Assembly (NCBI GenBank): GCA_963821885.1
Contig: CAWGFN010000003.1
Span: 124,001 to 188,000, forward strand
Length of the DNA: 64,000 nt
Direction of reading: 5' to 3'
Source of the DNA: Oleiagrimonas sp963821885
Lineage (GTDB): Bacteria; Pseudomonadota; Gammaproteobacteria; Xanthomonadales; Rhodanobacteraceae
A program made the position numbers and the translations under genes. Position 1 is the stretch's first letter. Each line of letters opens with the position of its first letter. The notes below the pieces were generated by a model that was not told where the DNA came from, did no database searches, and worked only from the letters and a program-made list of their open reading frames with translations. Below, piece by piece: positions 8,505 through 16,981 of the stretch.

Positions 8505-9494
8505 ATGTTCACCTTGGCCTGGCCCTGGATGTTCCTGGTTCTGCCGATACCGTGGCTGCTGCGCCGGTGGTTGCCCGCACGCGCGCCATCGCAGGCCCTG
8601 CAGCTGCCGCATGCCGGACTGGACATCCCGTCCACGGCCTCGCGCAGGCTGCGCCGCGCGAGCTGGCAGGGCCTGTGCTGGGCGCTGGCCTGGTGTGCCC
8701 TGGTCACGGCCGCATCCCGCCCACAGTGGGTCGGGCCGCCGGCGCCGCTCGAGCGCAGTGGCCGCGGACTGATGCTGGCCGTGGACATGTCCGGAAGCAT
8801 GGCAACGCGCGACATGCGTCTGGGCGGAAGTGACGTCAGCCGCTTCGACGCCGTGCGCGTGATCGCCGGCGAATTCATCGATCGCCGCCAGGGCGACGAG
8901 GTCGGCCTGATCCTGTTCGGCACGCAAGCCTTCCTGGTCACGCCGCTGACCTACGACCTGGATGCGGTGCGCGCTCAGTTGCGTGACGTGGCGGTTGGCC
9001 TGGCCGGGCGCAACACCGCCATCGGCGACGCCATCGCCGTCGCGGTACGTCGCCTGCGAGCCCTGCCCAGCGACGAGCGCGTCCTGGTCCTGCTTACCGA
9101 TGGCGTCAACAACGCCGGCTCGATCGGCCCGATGCAGGCGGCACGTATAGCCCGGGCGGCGGATGTACGGGTGTACACGATCGGCATCGGCGGCGTGCCG
9201 TCCACGGCGACCGACCTGTTCGGCAATGTATTCGGCCCCATCGATAGCGGGCTCGACGTGACGGTACTCAAGCACGTGGCGCAGGTCACCGGCGGCCATT
9301 TCTACCGCGCCACGGACGCCCGCCAGCTGGCGGCGGCCTATCGCGCCATCGATGCCCTGGAACCCGTTCTGCAGGGCAAGATCGAGCGGCGCCCGCGACA
9401 ACCCCTGTATCCATGGCCCCTGGGCGCGTCGATGCTGCTGGCCGCGCTGGCCTGGACCGGCGCCCTGCGTCAGCTTCGGGAGACGGCGGCATGA
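8505..9494 (+). CDS. VWA domain membrane protein, BatA-like
   Basis: A BatA-type inner-membrane protein of 329 aa with an N-terminal hydrophobic pair (residues about 5-22 and 55-70), a periplasmic von Willebrand A domain (about 88-270) and a C-terminal membrane helix near 300-320. The MIDAS metal site is intact: D94-M-S96-G-S98, followed by the later Thr and Asp loops (LVLLTDGVNNAG). The start is ATG 8505, 5 bp after the DUF4381 stop; an in-frame GTG at 8493 overlaps that stop but has no better ribosome binding site. It is expected to work with the MoxR ATPase and the next gene. Confidence 0.92.
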   Translation: MFTLAWPWMFLVLPIPWLLRRWLPARAPSQALQLPHAGLDIPSTASRRLRRASWQGLCWALAWCALVTAASRPQWVGPPAPLERSGRGLMLAVDMSGSMATRDMRLGGSDVSRFDAVRVIAGEFIDRRQGDEVGLILFGTQAFLVTPLTYDLDAVRAQLRDVAVGLAGRNTAIGDAIAVAVRRLRALPSDERVLVLLTDGVNNAGSIGPMQAARIARAADVRVYTIGIGGVPSTATDLFGNVFGPIDSGLDVTVLKHVAQVTGGHFYRATDARQLAAAYRAIDALEPVLQGKIERRPRQPLYPWPLGASMLLAALAWTGALRQLRETAA

Positions 9495-11392
9495 ACGCCT
9501 GGCATGCCTTCCATCTGCTGCGCCCCTGGTGGTTGCTGGCGCTGCTGCTGTTGCCGGTGCTGCCGTGGATCCTCCGCCGGGTCGGAGAAAGCGCGAGCCT
9601 GCGGCGCCTGGTCGATGTGTCGCTGTTGCCATACCTGGTCGAGGGCAGCGAGCGCGCGGAAGTTGGCCGCGTCGTCGGCGTCATGGCGGGCTGGACGCTG
9701 GCCTGTCTCGCCATGGCTGGCCCGACCTGGCAACGCGCGCCACAGCCGGTGGTAAGCAGCCGCAGCGCGCAGGTGATCGTGGTGTCGATGTCGCAGCGCA
9801 TGCTGGCGCAGGACCTCGCGCCGGATCGCCTGTCCCGTGTGCGCTACAAGATCCACGCATTGCTGCAAGCCAACAAGGCCGGACAGAACGCCCTGGTCGC
9901 CTACGCCGGCGCCGCGTTCACCGTGGCGCCCCTGACCACCGACATCCAGGCGCTGACAGAGCTGGTCGATGCGCTGGCACCCGACACCATGCCGGTGCCC
10001 GGCGACGATGCGGCGGCTGGAATCCGGCGTGCCGTCGGATTGCTCAAGGGCGCCGGCATCAACGACGGTTCCATCGTGCTGATCGACGATCACGCCGATG
10101 CGGCCGCGCTGGCCGCGGCGCGGGCAGCCCGCGCCACGGGCATGCGCGTGTCGGTGCTGGGCGTGGGCACGGACAAGGGCGCGCCGGTGCCCGATCGCGG
10201 TGGCGGCTTCGTGAAGTCCGGCGGACACACGACCATGGCGCGCCGCGACGCGACCTCGCTGAAGGCGGTGGCCACGGCCGGCGGCGGCCGCTATGTCGGC
10301 ATCACGCCGGGCCGTGAGGACGTGCAGGCCCTGGCCACGCAATTGCGCCGGGAGCCCGGGGTGCGCGACACCCACCATCGGGTCACGACCTGGCAGGACC
10401 GGGGCGCCTGGCTGCTGCTGCCCCTGCTCGTGCTGATGGCTTTCGGCTTCCGGCGAGGGGCCCTGTGGCTGCTCTGCATCGCGCTCCTGCCGCTGTGGCC
10501 GACGACGGTCCATGCGGCGGGTTCCAAGTGGCAGGATGCATGGCACACGCGCGACCAGCAGGCCGCCCGGGCGCTGGCCGAAGGGCATGCCGAAAAAGCC
10601 GAGAAGCTGGCGCAGGACCCCGCCTTGCGAGGCACCGCGGCCTACCGTGCCGGGCACTATGATGCCGCGGCCAGGGCCTTCGCCCGGGCGCCGGGCGCGC
10701 GCAACCAGTACAACCGCGGCAACGCGCTGGCGATGATGCATCGCTACCACGACGCGCTGAAGGCCTACGACAGGGCGCTGGCGGACGACCCGCACCTGCG
10801 CCAGGCGCGCAGCAATCGCAAGGCGGTGCTCGACTGGCTGCGCCGGGCCAAGCCGCCGAAACCGCCGCGCAACGACCACGGCGCGCAGGGCGCAGGTCAT
10901 GACACGCCCCGGGACCCGTCGGCCGGGAAGGGGTCGCCAACGCCAGGCAAGGGCGCCAAGTCGTCGGCGAAGGATGGGACGTCGCGCAATGCACGCGACC
11001 GGAAAGCGTCCCCGTCCCCGGCATCGTCAGCAGGTCGTCCGGCCGGGAACGACCAGCGGCATGACGAGCGGGCGAAAGGCGACGGCACGCAACAGACCCC
11101 CGCCGCCGCGTCATCCAGTGGCGCGGGCGACGCCGCGGCGCGCGAACGCGCGAAAGCGGGTCTGAAGCGCCAGTTGCGGCAGGGCGGGGACAAGGGCGAA
11201 CCACGGTCCTATGCCCTGGGGCGAGCGGCGCCGGACACCCACGACAAGGGCAAGCCGCTGCCCAAGCGCATGCGCGAGGCGCTGGAGCGCGTGCCCGACG
11301 ATCCGGGCGGATTGCTGCGCAACAAGTTCATGCTCGAATACCAGCGACGCCTGCAGCGCGGCGAGGCGCCGCCACCGGATGGAGGACAATGA
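9491..11392 (+). CDS. VWA-TPR fusion membrane protein, BatB/BatC-like
   Basis: A 633-aa fusion. It has N-terminal membrane helices (about 8-27 and 58-76), a VWA domain (about 92-280), two further hydrophobic segments (about 325-365), a periplasmic TPR region (about 400-470, with GNALAMMHRYHDALKAYDRAL) and a long, low-complexity Lys/Ser/Gly-rich tail. The VWA MIDAS motif is broken: the strand reads VIVVSMSQRMLAQD, so D-x-S-x-S has become S99-M-S101-Q-R103, whereas the BatA-like neighbour keeps it. ATG 9491 overlaps the preceding stop by four bases. The protein combines the parts that are separate BatB and BatC in Bacteroidetes. Confidence 0.9.
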   Translation: MNAWHAFHLLRPWWLLALLLLPVLPWILRRVGESASLRRLVDVSLLPYLVEGSERAEVGRVVGVMAGWTLACLAMAGPTWQRAPQPVVSSRSAQVIVVSMSQRMLAQDLAPDRLSRVRYKIHALLQANKAGQNALVAYAGAAFTVAPLTTDIQALTELVDALAPDTMPVPGDDAAAGIRRAVGLLKGAGINDGSIVLIDDHADAAALAAARAARATGMRVSVLGVGTDKGAPVPDRGGGFVKSGGHTTMARRDATSLKAVATAGGGRYVGITPGREDVQALATQLRREPGVRDTHHRVTTWQDRGAWLLLPLLVLMAFGFRRGALWLLCIALLPLWPTTVHAAGSKWQDAWHTRDQQAARALAEGHAEKAEKLAQDPALRGTAAYRAGHYDAAARAFARAPGARNQYNRGNALAMMHRYHDALKAYDRALADDPHLRQARSNRKAVLDWLRRAKPPKPPRNDHGAQGAGHDTPRDPSAGKGSPTPGKGAKSSAKDGTSRNARDRKASPSPASSAGRPAGNDQRHDERAKGDGTQQTPAAASSSGAGDAAARERAKAGLKRQLRQGGDKGEPRSYALGRAAPDTHDKGKPLPKRMREALERVPDDPGGLLRNKFMLEYQRRLQRGEAPPPDGGQ

Positions 11393-13137
11393 AGATGGGC
11401 ATCGCGACACGCATCGCCGCATGGCTGGCCCTCGGGCTGCTGGTCATGCCCATGGCCGCGCGCGCCTCCGGCGTGCAGGCCACGCTGGATCGCGATCATG
11501 TGTCGCTGGGCGACACCGTCACCCTGACCCTGACGTCGCCGGGCGGGGCCCAGGCCAGCTCGCCGGACCTTGGCGTGTTGAACCACGACTTCCAGATCCA
11601 GGACCGGTCCACCCGTTCCTCGTTCAGCGTGATCAACGGATCGGTCAGCGCCACCACCACGATCCAGCTTGTTCTCCAGCCGCGACACAGCGGAACCCTG
11701 CACATCCCGCCACTGGACATCGGTGGTCACAGGACCCGGGCGCTCGATCTCGTGGTCACGCCACCTTCGCCGAATACCCGAGGCAAGCCCGGAGATCCGG
11801 TATTTCTGGTGTTGACGGTCGATACGCACACGCCCTACGTCGGCGAGCAGGTTGCCCTCGACCTGCGCCTGTTCTACACCAGAGCGCTGACCGACGGCAG
11901 CCTTCCCGATCCCAGCGTGGACGGCGCCGATATCCGGCGTCTGGGCAAAGACCAGCGCTACCGGACGACACGCGACGGCACGCACTATTTCGTGGTCGAG
12001 CGCCATTACGCGCTCACGCCACGACATGCCGGCAGCGTGGTGATTCCGCCGGTGATGTTCCGCGGCGAGGCGGTCAATCAGCGCAGCATGGGCAGTTTTC
12101 CCGGCAACGTGCGCGCGGTCGGCGCGCAGTCGGCCAGTACCACGCTGAACGTCAGGCCGCGGCCAAAGGCATCCCCGGGCGGCCCCTGGCTGCCCGCGCG
12201 CCAGGTGGCGCTGGACCTTTCCGGCTTGCCGGCGGACGGCCGCATCCAGGTGGGCGAACCGATCACGGTGAGCGTGCAGGAGGGCGCCACGGGTCTTGCC
12301 GCCGGCGATCTTCCCAAGCCGATGTTGCCGCCCCTGGACGGCGCCGATGTGTACCCGGACCAGCCACAGGACGTGACCCGCAACAATGGGCAGTGGGTCA
12401 CCGGGTCGCGCACCCGCACCTTTGCCATCGTGCCCAACCGCGTCGGCACGCTGCGGATACCACCGATCACCCTGGACTGGTGGAACGTGGTCAGCGACCA
12501 GCCCGAGACCGCGCGCATCCCCGGCCATACGTTGCAGGTGGTGCCGGCCAACGGTGCCGCCGCCCCTTCCGCGACCGCGTCGGTGGCGCCGCCGTCCGCG
12601 GCCACCAGTGCGTTGCCATCGATGCCGGCGGTGGCCGCATCGGCGCCGCGCCCGGCCAGGGCGCCGGATCGGGCCGATGAGGCCTCGCCCTGGCGCGCGG
12701 TGGCCCTGGTCAGCCTCGCGCTGTGGCTGTTGAGCGCGGTCGTGGTCGTGATCGGGTGGCTGCGTTCACGGCGTGGTGGCGGATCCGCCACGGAGAACCA
12801 CGAGGCGAGCGGCGATGGGAGCGCACGTACCCTGCGCAACGCGTTCCTGGTGGCCGCGCGTGGCGAGGACCTTGCCGCGACCGAGCGCGCCCTGCTGGCA
12901 TGGGCGCGCATCCAGCGCCCCGGCATCGAGCACCTGCAGGGACTGTCCGCGCAGATCGGTGATGAGCGCCAACGCGAGGCCATCGATGAACTGGCGCGCG
13001 CGCGCTATGCGGCCAAGGCGCCGCCTGACGGCGTCGGGCACCGACTCGCCGATGCCCTCGGCGCGGGGCTGGCTTGGCGCAAGGCCGCCGGGCCGGGGGC
13101 GGACGAGGGCCTGGCGCCGCTGTATCCGCGGCGCTAG
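11389..13137 (+). CDS. BatD-like oxygen-tolerance protein
   Basis: A BatD-family protein of 582 aa, the usual last member of these operons. It has a signal peptide (cleaved near ARA-SG, residues about 1-25), a periplasmic region of Ig-like repeats (about 26-390) with the family phrase GDTVTLTLTSPGG and paired LRIPPITLDWWN-type strands, an Ala/Pro-rich linker, one membrane helix (about 437-460) and a cytoplasmic helical tail. ATG 11389 overlaps the VWA-TPR stop (ATGA). The name aerotolerance comes from Bacteroides; the role in proteobacteria is inferred to be envelope stress resistance. Confidence 0.88.
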   Translation: MKMGIATRIAAWLALGLLVMPMAARASGVQATLDRDHVSLGDTVTLTLTSPGGAQASSPDLGVLNHDFQIQDRSTRSSFSVINGSVSATTTIQLVLQPRHSGTLHIPPLDIGGHRTRALDLVVTPPSPNTRGKPGDPVFLVLTVDTHTPYVGEQVALDLRLFYTRALTDGSLPDPSVDGADIRRLGKDQRYRTTRDGTHYFVVERHYALTPRHAGSVVIPPVMFRGEAVNQRSMGSFPGNVRAVGAQSASTTLNVRPRPKASPGGPWLPARQVALDLSGLPADGRIQVGEPITVSVQEGATGLAAGDLPKPMLPPLDGADVYPDQPQDVTRNNGQWVTGSRTRTFAIVPNRVGTLRIPPITLDWWNVVSDQPETARIPGHTLQVVPANGAAAPSATASVAPPSAATSALPSMPAVAASAPRPARAPDRADEASPWRAVALVSLALWLLSAVVVVIGWLRSRRGGGSATENHEASGDGSARTLRNAFLVAARGEDLAATERALLAWARIQRPGIEHLQGLSAQIGDERQREAIDELARARYAAKAPPDGVGHRLADALGAGLAWRKAAGPGADEGLAPLYPRR

Positions 13138-13202
13138 TTCGTCAGCATGAGGATGCGCGGCAGCGGTTAGACTGGCCTGGACCCGACGACGGGAGACAGT
13201 AG

Positions 13203-14513
13203 ATGACCGGAGACGAAGCCCGCCCCCGAGCCTGGGGACTGTCCATTCACGCGCAGATGCTGATCGGGTTCCTGGTGGGCACCTGCGCCGGCCTGCTTTG
13301 CTATGCGCTTGCGCGGGACGCGACCTGGCTGGGGACCGTGATCGATTACGTCAGCGGTCCGGTCGGCGAGCTGTTCCTGCGCCTGCTGTTCATGCTGGTG
13401 GTGCCGCTGGTGTTCTCCGCGCTGGTGCTGGGGGTGGTCGAGATCGGCGACCCCAGGTCGCTCGGCCGCCTGGGCCTGAAGACCCTGCTTTGGATCATCT
13501 GCGTGACCGGCATCGCGGTCGGCATCGGCCTGATCCTGATGAACGTGTTCAAGCCCGGACTGGGCCTTTCGCATGACGTGGGCGAGAAGCTACTGGCCCA
13601 GGCCGGCCACCAGGCCAGCGAGATCGCCGCGCGTCGCGAAGGCATCTCCGCCCGCGAGATGCTGCTCGCCCTGGTGCCGCGAAATCCGGTGCGCGCCGCC
13701 GCCGACGGCAACCTGCTGGGATTGATGTTCTTCGCCCTCATGTTCGGCATCGCCGCGGCCGTGGTGCGCAACGAGGGCACGCGCACCTTCGTCGGCACCA
13801 TGCAGGGCGTGTACGACATCAGCCTGAAGCTGATCGAATGGGTCATCCGCATCGCGCCGTTCGCGGTCGCCGCGTTGCTGTTCACGCTGACCGCGCGCAT
13901 GGGCTGGGACGTGCTGCTGCAACTGGCGCGCTACGTCGGCGTGGTGCTGCTGGCGCTGGGCCTGCAGTGTTTCGTGGTCCTGCCGCTGCTGGTGCGGACG
14001 ATGGGCGGGATGCCGCTGAAACGGTTCTTTGCCGGTTCGGAAACCGCCATGGTCACCGCGTTCTCCACGTCCTCCAGCAGCGCCACCCTGCCGACCACGC
14101 TGCGCGCGGCGGAGATGAACCTCGGCGTGCCGCGCAGCATCAGCCGTTTCGTGTGCACGCTCGGCGCCACCGCCAACATGAACGGCACGGCACTGTACGA
14201 GGGCGTGACGGTGCTGTTCCTGGCGCAGTTCTTCGGCGTCGACCTGGGCCTGGGTCAGCAGTTGCTGGTGCTGCTGATCTGCGTGCTGGGCGGCATCGGC
14301 GCGGCCGGCGTGCCGGGCGGCTCGTTGCCGGTGATCGCCATGATCCTGGGCATGTTCGGGATTCCACCGGAGGGCATCGGCCTGGTGCTGGGCATCGACC
14401 GCCTGCTGGACATGTCGCGCACCACGCTGAACGTGACCGGCGACCTCGCCGCCGCGGTGGTGATTGCCAACAGCGAATCCCGCGTGACGACGGGCACGGT
14501 CCAGGGCGTCTAA
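13203..14513 (+). CDS. Dicarboxylate/amino acid:cation symporter (DAACS family)
   Basis: A 436-aa secondary transporter of the GltP/DctA family that moves dicarboxylates or acidic amino acids with Na+ or H+. Eight membrane helices and two re-entrant hairpins are expected. The Ser-rich hairpin tip reads STSSSSATLPTT, the helix 7 ion-binding motif reads NMNGTALYEG (N in place of the common D), and hairpin 2 reads GGIGAAGVPGGS. The helix 8 segment DRLLDMSRTTLNVTGD carries the substrate-binding Asp/Arg/Asn side chains. The start ATG 13203 follows GGGAGACAGTAG. It stands alone, and its end overlaps the convergent macrodomain gene by four bases. The exact substrate cannot be fixed. Confidence 0.9.
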   Translation: MTGDEARPRAWGLSIHAQMLIGFLVGTCAGLLCYALARDATWLGTVIDYVSGPVGELFLRLLFMLVVPLVFSALVLGVVEIGDPRSLGRLGLKTLLWIICVTGIAVGIGLILMNVFKPGLGLSHDVGEKLLAQAGHQASEIAARREGISAREMLLALVPRNPVRAAADGNLLGLMFFALMFGIAAAVVRNEGTRTFVGTMQGVYDISLKLIEWVIRIAPFAVAALLFTLTARMGWDVLLQLARYVGVVLLALGLQCFVVLPLLVRTMGGMPLKRFFAGSETAMVTAFSTSSSSATLPTTLRAAEMNLGVPRSISRFVCTLGATANMNGTALYEGVTVLFLAQFFGVDLGLGQQLLVLLICVLGGIGAAGVPGGSLPVIAMILGMFGIPPEGIGLVLGIDRLLDMSRTTLNVTGDLAAAVVIANSESRVTTGTVQGV

Positions 14514-15028
14514 CCGGAAGCGAGGGCTTCGGCGAGAGCGGCGCCTGCGGCCTCGCCGTAGCTGCACAGGGTCACCTCGATATCGCTCGAGGCCGCGGTT
14601 GCGCGCAGGCTGTCCACGGCGATGTGCGCCGCTTCGCGCAGCGGATAGCCGTAGACGCCGCAGCTGATCGCCGGGAAGGCCATGGTGCGCACCCCGTGTT
14701 CCAGCGCAAGTTGCACGCTGTTGCGGTAGCACGAGGCCAGTAGCCCGGACTCGCCGTGTCCACCGCCGCCCCAGACCGGGCCGACCGTGTGGATGATCCA
14801 GCGCGCGGGCAGGTCGAAGCCCGGCGTGATGCGTGCCTGCCCGGTCGGGCAGCGCACACCGGGACGCGACTGCGGGAGCGCGCGGCAGGCCTCGAGCAGG
14901 CGCGGTCCGGCGGCGCGGTGGATGGCGCCATCGACGCCGCCACCGCCGAGCAGGCTCTCATTGGCCGCGTTGACGATGGCATCGACCGCCAGCGTGGTGA
15001 TGTCCGCGTTTCGCCATTGCAGGATCAT
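14510..15028 (-). CDS. Macrodomain protein (YmdB-like O-acetyl-ADP-ribose deacetylase)
   Basis: A 172-aa single macrodomain that binds ADP-ribose and its derivatives; relatives hydrolyse O-acetyl-ADP-ribose or remove ADP-ribose from proteins. The ADP-ribose loop DAIVNAANESLLGGGGVDGAIHRAAG (residues 16-41) carries the catalytic Asn and Asp positions of the YmdB group. The second loop reads AFPAISCGVYGYP. The start is ATG 15028, giving MILQWRNADIT, the usual N-terminus; the frame stays open upstream but without family sequence. It is divergent from the MarR gene. Confidence 0.93.
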   Translation of the reverse strand: MILQWRNADITTLAVDAIVNAANESLLGGGGVDGAIHRAAGPRLLEACRALPQSRPGVRCPTGQARITPGFDLPARWIIHTVGPVWGGGGHGESGLLASCYRNSVQLALEHGVRTMAFPAISCGVYGYPLREAAHIAVDSLRATAASSDIEVTLCSYGEAAGAALAEALASG

Positions 15029-15083
15029 GGCGCGAGCATAGCGCAGCGGTCGCCATGGGGCCGGTTGTCGTAGACTGGAACTG

Positions 15084-15098
15084 CAGTAACTTGAACTG
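15084..15098. promoter_or_regulatory. Candidate MarR operator
   Basis: An imperfect inverted repeat, CAGT-N7-ACTG, lies in the 85-bp gap between the divergent macrodomain and MarR genes, 16 bp before the MarR start. MarR dimers commonly repress their own promoter by binding such short palindromes. This is by inspection only. Confidence 0.3.
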
Positions 15099-15113
15099 AC
15101 GCCGGTTTCGACC

Positions 15114-15596
15114 ATGAAAAGCACCCGGGACATGTCCTTCGGTTATCTCCTCAACGATGTCACCTTGCTGTTTCGCAAGCACTTCGACCGTCGCGCGACG
15201 CGCTTCGGCCTGACGCGCGCGCAGTGGCGGGCGTTGAAGTGCCTGCACATGCGCCAGGGCATCCGGCAGAGCGAGCTGGCCGAGTACCTGGACATGGAGG
15301 CGATCGCCGTGGGTCGGGTGATCGATCGCCTGCAGGCGGCCGGTTTCGTCGAGCGTCGCGCCGATCCCAACGATCGCCGTTGCTGGCGCCTGTACCCGAC
15401 CGAGCGCGCGCAAGCGGTGACCGACGACATGGAGGAGATCGCGCGCGGCCTGCGCGAGGACGCCACGCGCGACATCGATGCGGCCGACCTGCAGCACATG
15501 ATCGACGTGCTCACGCGCGTGAAGCAGAACCTTCAGTCCCTGGATGGCGACGAGGTCGGCGAGACGCGCGCGTTCACCGACGTGGCGTCCCGCTGA
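15114..15596 (+). CDS. MarR-family transcriptional regulator
   Basis: A 160-aa winged-helix regulator of the MarR family; such dimers repress transport or stress genes and are released by small phenolic ligands. The winged-helix DNA-binding core lies at about residues 35-100: RQSELAEYLDMEAIAVGRVIDRLQAAGFVERRADPNDRRCWRLYPT, with the wing Asp-Arg-Arg motif (DPNDRR). The N- and C-terminal helices form the dimer interface. The start is ATG 15114. The nearest likely targets are itself and the divergent macrodomain gene. The MacAB-like exporter at 16982 is a possible distant target, unsupported by a shared site. Confidence 0.9.
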   Translation: MKSTRDMSFGYLLNDVTLLFRKHFDRRATRFGLTRAQWRALKCLHMRQGIRQSELAEYLDMEAIAVGRVIDRLQAAGFVERRADPNDRRCWRLYPTERAQAVTDDMEEIARGLREDATRDIDAADLQHMIDVLTRVKQNLQSLDGDEVGETRAFTDVASR

Positions 15597-15644
15597 AGGC
15601 ATCGCCCGCCGCCACCGTCGGCAGGCGGGCGGACGCGGTTCGGC

Positions 15645-16049
15645 TCAGGACTTCTTCAGCAGATCGCGGATTTCCGTCAACAGCTGGATGTCGGCGGGCG
15701 GCGCGGCGGGCGCGGCCGGCGCCTCTTCCTTCTTGCGCTGCAGGCGATTCATGGCGCGGATCACCATGAAGATGCTGAAGGCCACAATCAGGAAACTGAC
15801 CACGGCGTTGATGAACAGTCCGTACTGGATGGCGACCTCGCCCTTGCCGTCGGCGCCGGCGGCGTGCAGCACCCATTTCATGCTGGAGAAGTCGATGCCG
15901 CCGGTGATCAGGCCGATCGGCGGCATGATCACGTCGCTGACCAGCGACTTCACTATGGTGCCGAAGGCGCCGCCGATCACGATGCCGACCGCCATGTCCA
16001 CGACATTGCCCTTGACGGCAAACTCCCTGAACTCGCTCATCATGCCCAT
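15645..16049 (-). CDS. mscL: Large-conductance mechanosensitive channel MscL
   Basis: MscL is a homopentameric inner-membrane channel that opens at near-lytic tension to release solutes after hypo-osmotic shock. The 134-aa protein has the family's N-terminal helix (EFREFAVKGNVVDMAVGIVIGGAFG), pore helix TM1 (about 16-44), a periplasmic loop, TM2 (about 76-98) and a C-terminal bundle ending LLTEIRDLLKK. The start is taken at ATG 16049, five bases after GGAGGGG; internal ATGs at codons 3 and 4 are possible. It is convergent with marR. The Ala/Pro stretch before the last helix is typical for the family. Confidence 0.96.
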   Translation of the reverse strand: MGMMSEFREFAVKGNVVDMAVGIVIGGAFGTIVKSLVSDVIMPPIGLITGGIDFSSMKWVLHAAGADGKGEVAIQYGLFINAVVSFLIVAFSIFMVIRAMNRLQRKKEEAPAAPAAPPADIQLLTEIRDLLKKS

Positions 16050-16122
16050 GTGAACCCCTCCACGCGTTCGGTTGATCCCCTGTGGGGCTCAATCTACCCC
16101 AAACAGGGCCGCGCGACGCATT

Positions 16123-16809
16123 TCAGACGATGCGCGTGGAAAGCCGGGCGATGCCGTCCAGTTCGGCGTTCAGCACGTCTCCGCGCCGCAGTGCCGCGAC
16201 GCCGGCAGGCGTGCCGGTGAAGACCAGGTCGCCGGACTTCAGTTCGAACAGCCGCGACAGCTCGACGATGATCTCGGGCACCGTCCACAGCATGGCGTCG
16301 AGCGTGATCTGCTGGCGAGTCTCGCCATTCACCTCCAGGCGCAACGCGGTCGATGGATGCGGGCGGGCCCGGGTGACCGGACACAGCGCCGAGATCGGCG
16401 CCGAATGGTCGAAGGCCTTGGCGGTGTCCCACGGCAGGCCCTTGTCCTTGGCCCGCGCCTGCAGGTCGCGTCGCGTCAGGTCCAGGCCGACCGCATGGCC
16501 GAAGACGCAGGCCGCGGCCTGTTCCGTCGACAGGTCCCGCCCGCCGGAGTCCAGCGCCACCACCATTTCCACTTCATGGTGCAGATCCGCGGTGGCGGAC
16601 GGATAGGGCGTGTCGGCGCCGTCGGTCACCAGGGCATCGGCCGGTTTGGTGAAGAACACCGGCGTCTTGCGATCCACGCTGGCACCCATTTCACGCGCGT
16701 GGTCGGCGTAGTTGCGGCCGATGCAGAAGATGCGCCGCACCGGGAAGCGCAGGTCGCTGTCCAGGACCGGTACGCTGGGCACGGCGTGGGGCACGAATAC
16801 GTAGGGCAT
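16123..16809 (-). CDS. Fumarylacetoacetate hydrolase family protein
   Basis: A 228-aa FAH-fold enzyme; family members cleave C-C bonds of acylpyruvates such as fumarylpyruvate or act as oxaloacetate decarboxylases. The FAH start motif IFCIGRNYADHAREMG lies near residues 27-42. The metal-binding acidic residues are in HHEVEMVVAL (about 77-86), with the later Asp in GLDLTRRDLQ. The GDLVFTGTPAGV loop near the end is diagnostic. ATG 16809 gives the family's MPYVFVPH-type start; the upstream extension of the frame is not conserved. No pathway genes are adjacent, so the substrate is open. Confidence 0.88.
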   Translation of the reverse strand: MPYVFVPHAVPSVPVLDSDLRFPVRRIFCIGRNYADHAREMGASVDRKTPVFFTKPADALVTDGADTPYPSATADLHHEVEMVVALDSGGRDLSTEQAAACVFGHAVGLDLTRRDLQARAKDKGLPWDTAKAFDHSAPISALCPVTRARPHPSTALRLEVNGETRQQITLDAMLWTVPEIIVELSRLFELKSGDLVFTGTPAGVAALRRGDVLNAELDGIARLSTRIV

Positions 16810-16981
16810 GGTGGTTTCCGCGGGAGTGGGGCTAGCGCGAAGGATATAGGCGTTCACGCGGTTCCGTGCGCGCCTGACAACTGTCAAGATCATCGCATGA
16901 CCGGTGCCGATGGCGCAGGGGCTGGACGGCTGCCATCCTGATGACGGACTGTAGCGTTCTGGCCAGACGCGTGAAGGAATC

